This document shows positions 42,281 to 51,382 of a stretch of 64,000 bases of DNA, piece by piece. A model generated the notes under the pieces. That model did not search any database. It was given only the letters and a program-made list of their open reading frames with translations, and was not told the DNA's origin. The translations under genes and the position numbers were made by a program. How positions within the stretch are numbered: the first letter of the stretch is position 1; the number at the start of each line of letters is the position of its first letter. The DNA is from Tabrizicola thermarum (GTDB lineage Bacteria > Pseudomonadota > Alphaproteobacteria > Rhodobacterales > Rhodobacteraceae): positions 144,714 through 208,713 of the forward strand of contig NZ_KZ984538.1 of assembly GCF_003574395.1 (NCBI RefSeq). Direction: 5' to 3'.

Positions 42281-43076
42281 CCGGATGCGAACCCTTGCGG
42301 CGCTGGCTCTGGCCGGGTTCCTGATCCTGCCGATCCTGCCGCTGGCGATCTGGTCCCTTGCGCATGGCTGGCGGTTCCCGGACCTGGTGCCGCAGACCTG
42401 GACGTTGAAGGCCTGGTCGCTGGCGGTCGATGCCCGGTCCGGCGTCCTGCACAGCCTTGCCGTGACTGCGGGCATCGCCCTGGCGACGACCCTCCTGGCC
42501 GCGCTGATCGGTCTTCCTGCCGGACGCGCGCTTGGGCTCTACCGGTTCAGGGGCAAGGGATTGGTGACGCTCCTCCTCCTCGCTCCGGCCTTCCTGCCCG
42601 GCATCGCCATCGTTTTCGGCCTGCATGGCGTCTTCCTGCGCCTGGGGCTGGTGGGCACCGTGCCGGGCGTGATACTTGCCCATCTGATCCCGGTGCTGCC
42701 CTACATGGTGCTGGTGATGGCGGCTGTCTTTTCGCGCTTTGACCCGGAGTTCGAAGCCCAGGCCCGCAGCCTGGGCGCCACACCGTGGCAGACCTTCAGC
42801 AGAGTCACCCTGCCTGCCGTCCTGCCCGGCCTGATGACCGCCGCCCTCTTCGCCTTCCTCGTGTCGTGGTCGCAATACCTGCTGACCCTCGCCATCGGCG
42901 GCGGACGGGTCCAGACGCTCCCGCTCTTGCTGTTCAGCTTTTCCAGTGCGGGGCGGAATGACCTCACTTCGGCGATTGCGCTTCTCTACATCCTGCCCGG
43001 GCTTCTGGTCCTGCTGGTGACAGCCAGACAGGTCACCGGACGCAGCCTGGCGCTGGTCGGCGGCCTGCGGCCATGA
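42270..43076 (+). CDS. ABC transporter permease 2
   Basis: A 268-residue permease paired with the previous one. The EAA loop is EAQARSLGATPWQTFSRVTLPAVLPGLMTAAL (about residues 166-197), with membrane segments at each side including LAALALAGFLILPILPLAIWSL and GVLHSLAVTAGIALATTLLAALIGLPAGRA. The ATG at 42270 has GGAGGCCAGG directly upstream; an ATG at 42285 is an alternative. It overlaps the ATPase gene by 4 bp. Confidence 0.87.
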   Translation: MRADRMRTLAALALAGFLILPILPLAIWSLAHGWRFPDLVPQTWTLKAWSLAVDARSGVLHSLAVTAGIALATTLLAALIGLPAGRALGLYRFRGKGLVTLLLLAPAFLPGIAIVFGLHGVFLRLGLVGTVPGVILAHLIPVLPYMVLVMAAVFSRFDPEFEAQARSLGATPWQTFSRVTLPAVLPGLMTAALFAFLVSWSQYLLTLAIGGGRVQTLPLLLFSFSSAGRNDLTSAIALLYILPGLLVLLVTARQVTGRSLALVGGLRP

Positions 43077-44107
43077 CCACGCTTGTCCTTGACGATCTGC
43101 GCAAGTCCTATTCCCGCGCGGGCCCCGCCGCGCTGCATGGCCTGAGCCTGACCGTGGCAAGCGGCAGCCTGACCGCGCTCCTCGGGCCCTCGGGGTCGGG
43201 CAAGACCACGACGATGAAACTGATCGCAGGGCTGATTGCGGCCGATTCCGGCGATATCCGACTGGGCGACCGGTCGATCCGCGACCTTCCGCCGGAACGG
43301 CGCGGCGTGGCGATGGTGTTCCAGAACCCGCTCCTGTTTCCCCACCTGACCGTGGCCGGCAACGTGGGGTTCGGCCTGCGGATGCGTGGGCTGCCCCCCA
43401 CCCGGATCGACGCCAGCGTCGCCGAGATGCTGGACCGCGTCCGGCTGGGCGACCTTGCCCAGCGCAAGCCTGCGCAGCTGTCCGGCGGCCAGGCCCAGCG
43501 CGCGGCCCTGGCGCGAGCCCTGATCCTGCGGCCCGAGGTCCTTTTGCTGGACGAGCCCCTGTCCAGCCTGGACCCCGCGCTCCGCGACGAGATGCGGCTG
43601 CTGATCCGCACGCTTCAGCGCGAGACCGGGATCACCACGATCGTCGTCACCCATGACCAGGCCGAGGCCGTCGCCCTGGCCGACCGGATCGCGCTGCTGC
43701 TGGAGGGCAGGCTGGTCCAGGACGACACGCCGCAGGCGTTCTATGCCCGCCCGGCGACCACGGCCGTGGCCCGGTTCTTCGGCGGCGTGAACTTCATCCC
43801 CGGCACGGTCCGCGACGCGGTGTTCGACTGCGCCATCGGACCTCTCGCGCTGCCGCAGGGTCTGCCGCAGGGTCCGGGCCTTCTGACCATCAGGCCCGAG
43901 TCGCTGCGCCTTGGCCCGGGGCCGAACCTGCGCGCCGCACAGATCGTTGCGGTGGACTTCCTGGGCAGTCTGACGCGGATCGACCTTGCCCTCGACGGTG
44001 TGGCGCTTCAGGCCATGGTCACGCCGGACACTGCCCGCGGCCTGTCTGTCGGCGCCAGGATTTCTGTCTCCTTCCCGCCCGAGGCCCTGTGGATCCTGCC
44101 ACACTGA
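43073..44107 (+). CDS. ABC transporter ATP-binding protein
   Basis: A 344-residue ATPase driving the importer. Walker A GPSGSGKTTT (about residues 38-47), Q loop VFQNPLLFP, signature LSGGQAQRAALARAL, Walker B VLLLDEPLSSLD, and switch His in VTHDQAEA. The C-terminal 100 residues form a TOBE-type domain (LTIRPESLRLGPG, RIDLALDGV). It ends the four-gene operon and converges on the GGDEF gene 16 bp away. Confidence 0.92.
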   Translation: MTTLVLDDLRKSYSRAGPAALHGLSLTVASGSLTALLGPSGSGKTTTMKLIAGLIAADSGDIRLGDRSIRDLPPERRGVAMVFQNPLLFPHLTVAGNVGFGLRMRGLPPTRIDASVAEMLDRVRLGDLAQRKPAQLSGGQAQRAALARALILRPEVLLLDEPLSSLDPALRDEMRLLIRTLQRETGITTIVVTHDQAEAVALADRIALLLEGRLVQDDTPQAFYARPATTAVARFFGGVNFIPGTVRDAVFDCAIGPLALPQGLPQGPGLLTIRPESLRLGPGPNLRAAQIVAVDFLGSLTRIDLALDGVALQAMVTPDTARGLSVGARISVSFPPEALWILPH

Positions 44108-44123
44108 ACTTTGGCAGGTCCGG

Positions 44124-45110
44124 TCAGTCCTGCAACACGGCCCGGCCACGACCGGCGTGCTTGGCGGCGTAAAGCGCACGGTCGGCTGCGGCGATCATTT
44201 GGGCGGGGACGGGGTCCTTGCAGTTCAGCGACCGGACGATCCCGATGCTGGCCGAGACCCTGACCGGCTGGCCTTCGAACATCATCGGCTCCTGGATCAG
44301 CGCGATGATGCGGTTGGCGATCCGCATCATCGTCGCCGAATCGCTGCGCCCTGCCACCACCATCACGAACTCGTCGCCGCCGATCCGGGCGGCGCAATCC
44401 TCGGCGCGCAGCTGTTCGCGCAGGATGCGACCGACGTTTTCCAGCACGAAATCCCCCGCAGCATGGCCCAGCGTGTCATTCACCGCCTTGAAATAGTCCA
44501 GGTCCATATGCATCAGGCCGAAATCCGCCCGGGCCTTGCACAGCCGGTCCAGCACCAGATCCACCGCCCGCCGGTTGCGCAGCCCGGTCAGGGGGTCGGT
44601 CATCGCCTCTTCCTCGGCCGCGACGCGCGCACCCTCCAGCCGCAGGTTCAGCGCCCGCAGCTCGTTTGTGACCGAGGCGTTTGCCTCGGCCAGAAACAGG
44701 ACTTCGCGCACAAGCTCCGAGGCCGAAAAGTCGGCGTCCGACAGGGAAAGGCTGCGGATGGCGCCGATCAGGTCGATGAAGGTGACGTTCAGAAGGATGC
44801 GCCCGTCCCCCGGAAGCCGCTGGCCATGGCCCCGAAGTCCAGAGACAAGTCCGTTGCGCGGCACGATGCGAAAGCGGTGTCCCGCCCGGTCAAGCACCTC
44901 GTGGATCGTGACGGCCCCACCGGGAGAGCGCACTTCGAACAGGTCCTCGAACCGGGCACCCAGCTTTGCGTCACCCTGCAGGACCTGCGCCAGTGTCGGC
45001 CCGAAACTCAACGCGCAGCCATCGGCATCCAGCAGCAGATGCATGGGCATGAACCGCGCCAATGTCATGAAATCCAGCTTCAGGCGAAACCTGCTCAGGT
45101 CGGCATGCAT
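44124..45110 (-). CDS. Diguanylate cyclase (GGDEF) with HNOBA-like sensor domain
   Basis: A 328-residue cytoplasmic protein. The N-terminal half (FMPMHLLLDADGCALSFGPTLAQVLQGDAKLGARFEDLFEVRSPGG...) resembles the haem-NO-binding-associated (HNOBA) PAS-like domain, followed by a helix/coiled-coil linker. The C-terminal cyclase has MTDPLTGLRNRRAVD, DLDYFKAVNDTLGHAAGD and the active site RIGGDEF. The conserved GGDEF implies c-di-GMP synthesis. An inhibitory RxxD five residues before GGDEF reads RAED. It lies 3 bp after the H-NOX-like gene, its probable sensor partner. Confidence 0.87.
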   Translation of the reverse strand: MHADLSRFRLKLDFMTLARFMPMHLLLDADGCALSFGPTLAQVLQGDAKLGARFEDLFEVRSPGGAVTIHEVLDRAGHRFRIVPRNGLVSGLRGHGQRLPGDGRILLNVTFIDLIGAIRSLSLSDADFSASELVREVLFLAEANASVTNELRALNLRLEGARVAAEEEAMTDPLTGLRNRRAVDLVLDRLCKARADFGLMHMDLDYFKAVNDTLGHAAGDFVLENVGRILREQLRAEDCAARIGGDEFVMVVAGRSDSATMMRIANRIIALIQEPMMFEGQPVRVSASIGIVRSLNCKDPVPAQMIAAADRALYAAKHAGRGRAVLQD

Positions 45111-45113
45111 GGC

Positions 45114-45689
45114 TCAGCCCTCTGGCCTGGCAAGATCGAACGCCTTTGCCATGGCGTGGCGGGTGTCCAGCACCGCGATGGTGATGCAATCCTCTGCGCC
45201 GGTTTCGATCAGGCAGAGCGCCCCGTAGTCGTCCGCCATCGCAGTCACGACCCCGATCAGCACCCGCTGAATGCCCCGGATGTGCGACCGGCAGCGCAGT
45301 TCGAACCTGTCAGGCCCGACTTCGTCAAGAATGACCTCGGGCGCTTCAAGGCTTGGCAGGGCCAGCTTCGCGCGGGCGGGAAGTTCCTCGAGCGAATGGA
45401 GGAAATCGCTGAACGACACGCCGCCAAAGCGCAACAGCCTGCGCACACCTTCGCGGTCGGGGTTCGTCACCAGATAGGTTCCGACATCTTCCCAGATCGC
45501 CTCGACCGGCCGCCCCAGAACCCGCGCGGCGATGTCGCCCACCCGATCGGCCAGCCCGGGTGCATACCGCAGCATCGGCTCATAGGTCCGGCTGGGCTGA
45601 TCGGCCAGGCAACAGACCTCTTGCCACTTGGCCGACCCGAAGGTGTCAAGCACGTAATTCTGCAAGGATCGCAACAAGAGTGCATCCAT
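45114..45689 (-). CDS. H-NOX-like protein apparently lacking the haem-ligand His
   Basis: A 191-residue haem NO/O2-binding (HNOB) fold protein: LLLRSLQNYVLDTFGSAKWQEVCCLAD at the N-terminus, LGRPVEAIWEDVGTYLVTNPDREGVRRLLRFGGVSFSDFLHSLEEL, then LALPSLEAPEV. Compared with soluble guanylate cyclase and bacterial H-NOX (FLxNLDxLH), the position of the proximal histidine is Pro104 (SLEELPAR). The YxSxR haem-propionate motif is also changed (CRSHIRG, residues 133-139, Cys for Tyr and Ile for Arg). So haem binding is doubtful. The start at 45689 has GAGG upstream and begins the fold. It is paired with the GGDEF gene. Confidence 0.8.
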   Translation of the reverse strand: MDALLLRSLQNYVLDTFGSAKWQEVCCLADQPSRTYEPMLRYAPGLADRVGDIAARVLGRPVEAIWEDVGTYLVTNPDREGVRRLLRFGGVSFSDFLHSLEELPARAKLALPSLEAPEVILDEVGPDRFELRCRSHIRGIQRVLIGVVTAMADDYGALCLIETGAEDCITIAVLDTRHAMAKAFDLARPEG

Positions 45690-45760
45690 ACCCGACCTCG
45701 CCGATGGTTCCGCTCCGACACTAGCCTGCATTGATTAACGAGTTCTTCACCGGAACAGGA

Positions 45761-47488
45761 TCACGGCAGGATGATCAGCCCGGTGTCGCCGGTGCCCAGC
45801 TGGTTCAGCATCGCGGCGGTGACCGGCGGCGGTGTGTCCCGGTACTGGCGCATCAGGGCCAGGGTCTCGGCCGCCGAGAAGTAGCCGCCGTCCGGGCGGG
45901 TCGTTCCGCGCAGGCGCAACTTGCCGTCCTGACCGATGTAAAGCCCGGTAACCTCGACATAATCCGCGCTCCGCCGCAGGAACAGCAGGCCCTCTTCCCC
46001 CGGCATGGTCGGCAGAAGGTCCGCGACCACCATCAGGCATCCAGGCTCGCCCGGTGTCAGATCAGCCGCGCAGACCTGCGTCCAGTCCTGCAGCATATAG
46101 TCCTCGGCACTGTAAAGCAGCGTGTCCCGCGTGCCGGTCGCGGTGACCGGCTGGACCGGCATCGCGGCCCGAAGTCCCGCGACCAGCGCGTCCCGATCCA
46201 CGCCAGGTGCCGGCGCATCGCCCGCCAGGACCGCGGCCAGCGCCTCTTGCCCCGGCTCCTTGGCAAGGGCCTCAAGCTCGGCCATCGCGGCCGCACCCGG
46301 CTTGCCCCAGGATTGCAGCGCGGCGACATCCAGCCTTTCGACCGGTGTCCGGCCCGAGGCGAACCGTGCCAGCTGATCGCGGGCCGAGATGCGCTCGGCG
46401 TTCAGCACCGGGGTCAGCCAGAGGGCAGCCAGCACGATCAGCGCCAGGGCCATCATGATGTTTCCCTGCCGGATCCGGCCCATCCAGCCCGCGCCCCGCA
46501 GAACCGCAACGGCATAGATCAGCCCGTAGGCCACCCCGATCCCGGCCACCAGCATCACGAACACCCTGTCGGGCGACCAGCCCCTTTCGTCCACCCGCAG
46601 CCAGATCGCCCAAAGCGCCAGTCCCGCCAGCACCGGCAGGACCAGCGCCATGCCCTGCGCCGAGCGGACCAGCAGCGGGCTTTGCGTCGCATCGGCATCC
46701 GACTGATCGACCGCGATCGACACCAGGGCGATGCCCCCTGCCACCATGGTCAGCAAGAGCATCGCAGGCGACAGCCCCCCGGCCAGCCCATCGAAACCCC
46801 GGAACGGCAGCGCCACCAGGAACACGGCCATCACCGCCAGCACGACGGGCAGGAACAGCCGGAACAGGCGCAGCACGACATAGGGCGACAGAAGGTCGGC
46901 CAGATCGTGGATGACCGCCATGCCCAGCCCCAGGACCGCGCCCGTCAGGACCAGCGGCACCACTTCATGTTTCAGAAGCCTGCCGATCACGTCGAGCCCG
47001 ACGATGTTCAGCACCGCGTCGGACAGGTAGATCACCAGCCAGACCAGCCCCGTGAACGCCATCGCCGCCGCAAAGCGCAGCACGACGGACCAGGCCTCCA
47101 GAAACAGCGCGGGATAATCCCGCCAGCCCGACCTGGCCCCGGTAATCAGGAAAGGCACCGGCAGGCTGGCCACCGCCACTGTCGCAAGCACCGGAAGACC
47201 GGCCCGGACGAAGTCTTCCGCATTGGCGTATCGCAGCATGGTCAGCGCCAGAAGGGCTCCGACAGCCACCGCCAGCAGGGCCGCCCGCGGCAGGGACCGG
47301 AGCAGACCGATGGGGCCCGCCATGCCCAGAAGCGCGCCGAACAGCGTGGCGATGGTCCCGAACAGGATCAATGCGGGGTAATCCCCGATCCAGTCGCGAT
47401 CATGGGCCCGGAACACGGCCCAGATCAGAAATCCGCCAAGGCCACCCGCAAGGGCAAGTTGCGCGCGCGCTGCCATCTGGCCTGTCAT
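45761..47488 (-). CDS. DUF4153 multi-pass membrane protein
   Basis: A 575-residue protein with about a dozen hydrophobic segments over residues 8-385 (ALAGGLGGFLIWAVF; YPALILFGTIATLFGALLGMAGPIGLL; PLVLTGAVLGLGMAVIH and so on) and a soluble C-terminal region (about 385-575, SARDQLARFASGRTPVERLDVAALQSWG). It matches the DUF4153 family of unknown function. GGGGAGGATCGG precedes the ATG at 47488. It is not clearly in an operon. The 274 bp between 47489 and 47762 show nothing I can support. Confidence 0.82.
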   Translation of the reverse strand: MTGQMAARAQLALAGGLGGFLIWAVFRAHDRDWIGDYPALILFGTIATLFGALLGMAGPIGLLRSLPRAALLAVAVGALLALTMLRYANAEDFVRAGLPVLATVAVASLPVPFLITGARSGWRDYPALFLEAWSVVLRFAAAMAFTGLVWLVIYLSDAVLNIVGLDVIGRLLKHEVVPLVLTGAVLGLGMAVIHDLADLLSPYVVLRLFRLFLPVVLAVMAVFLVALPFRGFDGLAGGLSPAMLLLTMVAGGIALVSIAVDQSDADATQSPLLVRSAQGMALVLPVLAGLALWAIWLRVDERGWSPDRVFVMLVAGIGVAYGLIYAVAVLRGAGWMGRIRQGNIMMALALIVLAALWLTPVLNAERISARDQLARFASGRTPVERLDVAALQSWGKPGAAAMAELEALAKEPGQEALAAVLAGDAPAPGVDRDALVAGLRAAMPVQPVTATGTRDTLLYSAEDYMLQDWTQVCAADLTPGEPGCLMVVADLLPTMPGEEGLLFLRRSADYVEVTGLYIGQDGKLRLRGTTRPDGGYFSAAETLALMRQYRDTPPPVTAAMLNQLGTGDTGLIILP

Positions 47489-47762
47489 CCGATCCTCCCC
47501 ATGACGGCCCTGCCTGTCGGTGCGGCATTCTGGGTCCCGCCCTTGTGGCGCATAGTCAGGATTTCCCACCAGTTGCCAAGGGCCATGCGCGTTTGCACGA
47601 TACGGCAAGCCGCAATGGGACGCCCGATGACAAGACCGCACATGCGCCCTTTGCAGGCGTCCGACGGATCGGATTGGCGCCGACTATGGGCCGGCCCGGC
47701 AGCTTTGCGACCGGATCGCACGGGTCATCCCGTTCATCCGTTGCAACCGGGCGCCTTGATCC

Positions 47763-48620
47763 CTACTGCACCCGATCGCACAACGCCCGCAGATGCGCGG
47801 GCATCTGCCGCGCGCCGACCTCGGCTTCGCGGACCAGAAAATCGAAGTGCTGGCTGATCGTCTCGATCCTGGCGCTGTCGCGGAAGGCAAGGTAGTGGCG
47901 GCCAAGGTAGATCACCGCCAAGAGCGGCCCGAAGATGGTGATCGGGGCGGAAAACAGCTTGCGCGCGTCGAACAGGCACAGCCTTAGCGACGGATACAGC
48001 TGATCGCACAGCGCAATCAGATGGTGCAATTGCGCCAGTCGCACCTCGGCCGAGATGCCCTCATAATAGCCCGAGGCCGTGGCAAAGGCCGTCAGCTCGT
48101 GCATCGGCAGGGCGATCTCGTAATCCGACCCCGCGCCGCGCATCCATTGCAGCCGGTCCTCGAAGGCGCCGATGGCCTGTTCCGCCGTGCGGCCCAGCTG
48201 CGGCTCGTATTCCCATTCGACCATCGCCCGGGTCTTCAGCATGTCGGGCAGGGTCGCGGGAACATGGCGAATCTTGTAGCCCGCCGCCTCCTGATGCCAG
48301 CCGAAGATGCGTTCGTCGATCAGGGCGCGCGGGGCTTCGGTCAGCGACAGCGAGGCGGCCAAGAGATCGGCGATGGATTCGGGCCGCCCGGACAGACCCA
48401 GCAACCAGTCAGCGCTGATCCCCAGAGCCCGCGCGCAATCGGCCGCAAGCTGGGCATTCGGCAGCCGCGTGCCGTCGTGCAGCAGGGCGGAAATCGTCGA
48501 GCGGTCCACCCCGCACTCTCGCGCGAGGGCGGACTGGCTGACCTTGCGCAGGGCCATCGCTTCGGCCAGGCGCTGCCGGAACATCTGCGCACGGTCACGC
48601 TTGTCGACTTTATCCATCAT
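47763..48620 (-). CDS. XRE-family transcriptional regulator
   Basis: A 285-residue regulator. The HTH is at about residues 13-68 (FRQRLAEAMALRKVSQSALARECGVDRSTISALLHDGTRLPNAQLAADCARALGISADWLLGL). The C-terminal 200 residues have no recognised domain but contain aromatic and helical stretches (IFGWHQEAAGYKIRHVPATLPDMLKTRAMVEWEYE), perhaps a ligand-binding part. Two adjacent ATGs (48620, 48617) cannot be told apart. It is divergent from the desaturase gene with a 109-bp shared promoter region, so that gene is the likely target. Confidence 0.85.
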   Translation of the reverse strand: MMDKVDKRDRAQMFRQRLAEAMALRKVSQSALARECGVDRSTISALLHDGTRLPNAQLAADCARALGISADWLLGLSGRPESIADLLAASLSLTEAPRALIDERIFGWHQEAAGYKIRHVPATLPDMLKTRAMVEWEYEPQLGRTAEQAIGAFEDRLQWMRGAGSDYEIALPMHELTAFATASGYYEGISAEVRLAQLHHLIALCDQLYPSLRLCLFDARKLFSAPITIFGPLLAVIYLGRHYLAFRDSARIETISQHFDFLVREAEVGARQMPAHLRALCDRVQ

Positions 48621-48729
48621 TCGATGATTTTCCGAAACCCCTGCTGGTCTTGGTTTACAATATCCCGAATTCCCGACAGAGCGTGGACTTGCTACCGTCA
48701 CGCGAAAGTTACCTGCACTGGAACCCATC

Positions 48730-49719
48730 TTGCAGACCGAAGTCCGGGCCGTCGAATGGCCTACCTTGATCGTGTTCGCCGCAACCTACGCCCTCTGGGT
48801 GCTTGCAACCACCGTCCTGTGGAGCCTCTCTCCCACCCTGGCCATCCTCGCCGCCGCGCTGGCCATCGGCCAGTATTCCTCGCTGACGCACGAGGTCCTG
48901 CACGGCCACCCGTTCCGGTCGCAACGGCTGTCCGAAGCCCTGGTCTTCCCCGGACTGACCGTCTTCGTCCCCTACCTGCGCTTCAAGGACCTGCACCTGC
49001 AGCACCACTTCGACCCTGCGCTGACCGACCCCTATGACGACCCGGAGTCGAACTACCTCGACCCCGCAGTCTGGGCGCGGCTGCCTGCTCCCGCCAAAGC
49101 GCTCTTGCGGTTCAACAACACATTGTTCGGCCGGATGCTGATCGGCCCCGCGATCTCGACCTGGGCGCTGGCAAAGGGCGATCTGGCCGCGATGGGCAAG
49201 GGCGACCGGCGCGTCTGGCTGGCCTGGGCACTGCACCTGCCAGGGCTGGCTCTGGTCTGGGCCTGGCTGGAATGGGTTGGCACGATGCCGGGTTGGGCCT
49301 ATGTGCTCGCCGCCTATCTGGGCTGGAGCCTTCTGAAAATCCGCACCTACCTGGAACATCGCGCGCATGAGGCGGCACGGGCGCGGACCGTGGTGATCGA
49401 AAGTCAGGGACCTCTCAGCCTTCTGTTCCTGAACAACAATTACCACGTCGTGCATCACATGCATCCGGGCGTGGCGTGGTACAAGCTGCCCGCTCTCTAT
49501 TTCGGGAACCGGGAACATTACCTGCGCCGCAACGACGGCTACGTCTACCGCAGCTATGTCCCGATCTTCCGTCAGTTCCTCTTCCGCGCCAAGGACCCGG
49601 TGCCGCATCCGATCTTTCCGGTCGACAAGGGCGGCGCGCTAGACCAGCCGGCGGAACTGCGGGGTGGTGCCGGAGTTGTCGAAGAACGGCACGCCGGGCT
49701 GATCGTGGCCCGTCACTAA
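48730..49719 (+). CDS. Fatty acid desaturase family protein
   Basis: A 329-residue membrane di-iron desaturase. His boxes: HEVLHGH (about residues 54-60), HLQHH (about 88-92) and HVVHHMHP (about 238-245), with hydrophobic segments before and between. It starts with TTG (48730), because no upstream ATG/GTG is in frame and the next Met is deep inside. The substrate (acyl chain or carotenoid) is not clear. The 3' end overlaps the convergent Nudix gene by 81 bp. The partner regulator is the XRE gene. Confidence 0.82.
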   Translation: MQTEVRAVEWPTLIVFAATYALWVLATTVLWSLSPTLAILAAALAIGQYSSLTHEVLHGHPFRSQRLSEALVFPGLTVFVPYLRFKDLHLQHHFDPALTDPYDDPESNYLDPAVWARLPAPAKALLRFNNTLFGRMLIGPAISTWALAKGDLAAMGKGDRRVWLAWALHLPGLALVWAWLEWVGTMPGWAYVLAAYLGWSLLKIRTYLEHRAHEAARARTVVIESQGPLSLLFLNNNYHVVHHMHPGVAWYKLPALYFGNREHYLRRNDGYVYRSYVPIFRQFLFRAKDPVPHPIFPVDKGGALDQPAELRGGAGVVEERHAGLIVARH

Positions 49720-50247
49720 AGCCGCGACCTCGGCCAGCACCACCTCGGTGATGAAGGGCAGGTCCAGCGCGCGCGCCTCCGGCAGGGGCAGCCAGCGCAG
49801 ATGCTGAAGCTCGCCCGAGGCCAGGGTGAAATCCTCGCGGTTGTCGTCCAGGCTGTCGGCATGGGCCAGAAGGAACCGCGCGTCGAACCGGCGCGTGCGG
49901 CCCGGCGGCGTGATCGCGCGGAAGACAAAGCGCAGCGACGGATGCTCCATCCCGGCAAGGTTCAGCCCCGTCTCCTCGGTCAGCTCGCGCAGCGCGGTGG
50001 CAACCAGCGTTTCCGGCGCCGGCGCGTCGGGCGGGACCATCAGCCTCAGGCGGCGGGCGCAGTCCGGGGAAATAAAGCCGGTGCGTCCCGCAGCCTCATC
50101 CTCGGGGTCGACACGACCGCCGGGAAAGACGAACTTCGACGGCATGAACACCGCCCCCTCGCCGCGCTGACCCATCAGCACCTGCGGGCCGTCGGGACTT
50201 TCCCGCCACAGGACGACCGTTGCAGCCGCGCGGATCGGTTCAGTCAT
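49639..50247 (-). CDS. Nudix hydrolase (NUDT19-like)
   Basis: A 202-residue Nudix protein. The Nudix box is split by an insertion as in NUDT7/NUDT19-like proteins: FVFPGGRVDPEDEAAG... then ATALRELTEETGLNLAG (REUxEExGU intact). MVPPDAPAPETLV separates the two parts. Members hydrolyse CoA esters or nucleotide diphosphates; the substrate is unknown. The ATG at 50247 overlaps the DUF983 stop codon by 8 bp, so the two are coupled. Confidence 0.87.
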   Translation of the reverse strand: MTEPIRAAATVVLWRESPDGPQVLMGQRGEGAVFMPSKFVFPGGRVDPEDEAAGRTGFISPDCARRLRLMVPPDAPAPETLVATALRELTEETGLNLAGMEHPSLRFVFRAITPPGRTRRFDARFLLAHADSLDDNREDFTLASGELQHLRWLPLPEARALDLPFITEVVLAEVAALVTGHDQPGVPFFDNSGTTPQFRRLV

Positions 50248-50641
50248 GCGGTTCGGCACCGAAGCCGTGCATCCGATTCGCCCATTGCAGCGCCACCAAT
50301 GCCCCCTTGAGGCGCGGCAGCAGATACAGCGACAGCGCGACCGTGCCGATGGTGAACCCCACGGCCAGCACCAGCGGCTCGGGGCGGAACTTGGTGTAGG
50401 TGAACAGCAGGATCGGCGCCAGAAGATGGCCGACGATCAGGATCGTCAGATAGGCCGGCCCGTCATCGGCGCGGTGGTGGTGCAACTCCTCGCCGCAGAC
50501 CGGGCAGGTGTCGCGCACCTTGAGATAGCCGCGCATCATCGGCCCTGCCCCGCAATTCGGGCAGCGCCGACGCCAGCCGCGCAGGACGGCGGGTTTCCAC
50601 GGGCGGTCTTCAAGGGCGGGCGTGGTGTCGGTCATGGCCAT
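50240..50641 (-). CDS. DUF983 family membrane protein
   Basis: A 133-residue protein: an N-terminal zinc-ribbon-like part (RRCPNCGAGPMMRGYLKVRDTCPVCGEELHHHRADDGPAY, with two CxxC pairs) and two hydrophobic segments (LTILIVGHLLAPILLFTY; PLVLAVGFTIGTVALSLYLLP). DUF983 proteins are of unknown function. The ATG at 50641 has AGGACAG upstream; MTDTT at 50635 is an alternative. It forms an operon with the Nudix gene. Confidence 0.85.
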   Translation of the reverse strand: MAMTDTTPALEDRPWKPAVLRGWRRRCPNCGAGPMMRGYLKVRDTCPVCGEELHHHRADDGPAYLTILIVGHLLAPILLFTYTKFRPEPLVLAVGFTIGTVALSLYLLPRLKGALVALQWANRMHGFGAEPHD

Positions 50642-50825
50642 CGATCTGTCCTGCGCGTCAATCGCATTTTCAAGAGTCGTTCTTAGCGGCTGGACCGGCA
50701 TTTTCACAGGGGAAAGCCCCCCCTGTGCCCAGATGTCGCAAAATCCCGCGACGGAAGTTGCGGGCCCCGCCGTGTGATTGTGCAGAAGGGTCGCAGCAGC
50801 GCCCCGGGAAACAGGAGATGAACCG

Positions 50826-51335
50826 ATGACTGCACCGAAAAAGACCGCTGTCGCCGTGCTGGCCCTGATGGGCGCCGTTCTGGGCTCGGCAGCCCTTGCT
50901 GACCGCGGCATGGGCATGGGCATGGGCATGGGCGGCGAAGGCCGTGGCGCCATGCTGATGGACCGCTTCGACGAGATCGACGCCGACAAGAACGGCAAGA
51001 TCACGCAAGAGGAACTGGCCGCCCACCGCGCCGCCGAATTTGCCGCAGCCGACACCAACGGCGACGGCGCGCTCAGCGCCGAAGAGCTTCAGGCGAAGAT
51101 GCTGGCCGAAATGCTGGCCCGCCACAGCGCCCGGATGATCGAGAACATGGACAACGACGGCAACGGCAGCCTGTCGGCCGACGAGATGGGCAAAGGCCCG
51201 ATGGCCGAGAACTTCGCCCGGATCGACACCGACAACGACGGGGCGATCTCGAAGGACGAAGCCAAGGCCGCCGCCGAAAAGGTCGGCAAGCGCAAGGAAG
51301 GCCGCCGCCACATGATGGGCCAGGACGACAACTGA
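50826..51335 (+). CDS. Exported EF-hand calcium-binding protein
   Basis: A 169-residue secreted protein. The signal peptide is APKKTAVAVLALMGAVLGSAALA, then GMGMGMGMGGEG, then four EF-hand loops: DADKNGKITQEE, DTNGDGALSAEE, DNDGNGSLSADE and DTDNDGAISKDE. Each has acidic residues at loop positions 1, 3, 5 and 12. AGGAG lies just upstream of the ATG. The protein probably binds calcium (or another divalent ion) in the periplasm and starts a unit with an ECF sigma gene. Confidence 0.87.
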   Translation: MTAPKKTAVAVLALMGAVLGSAALADRGMGMGMGMGGEGRGAMLMDRFDEIDADKNGKITQEELAAHRAAEFAAADTNGDGALSAEELQAKMLAEMLARHSARMIENMDNDGNGSLSADEMGKGPMAENFARIDTDNDGAISKDEAKAAAEKVGKRKEGRRHMMGQDDN

Positions 51336-51382
51336 CGCTTTGCGCCAAGGGGGCGGCAGGGTAGACCAGACGCAGGATGACG

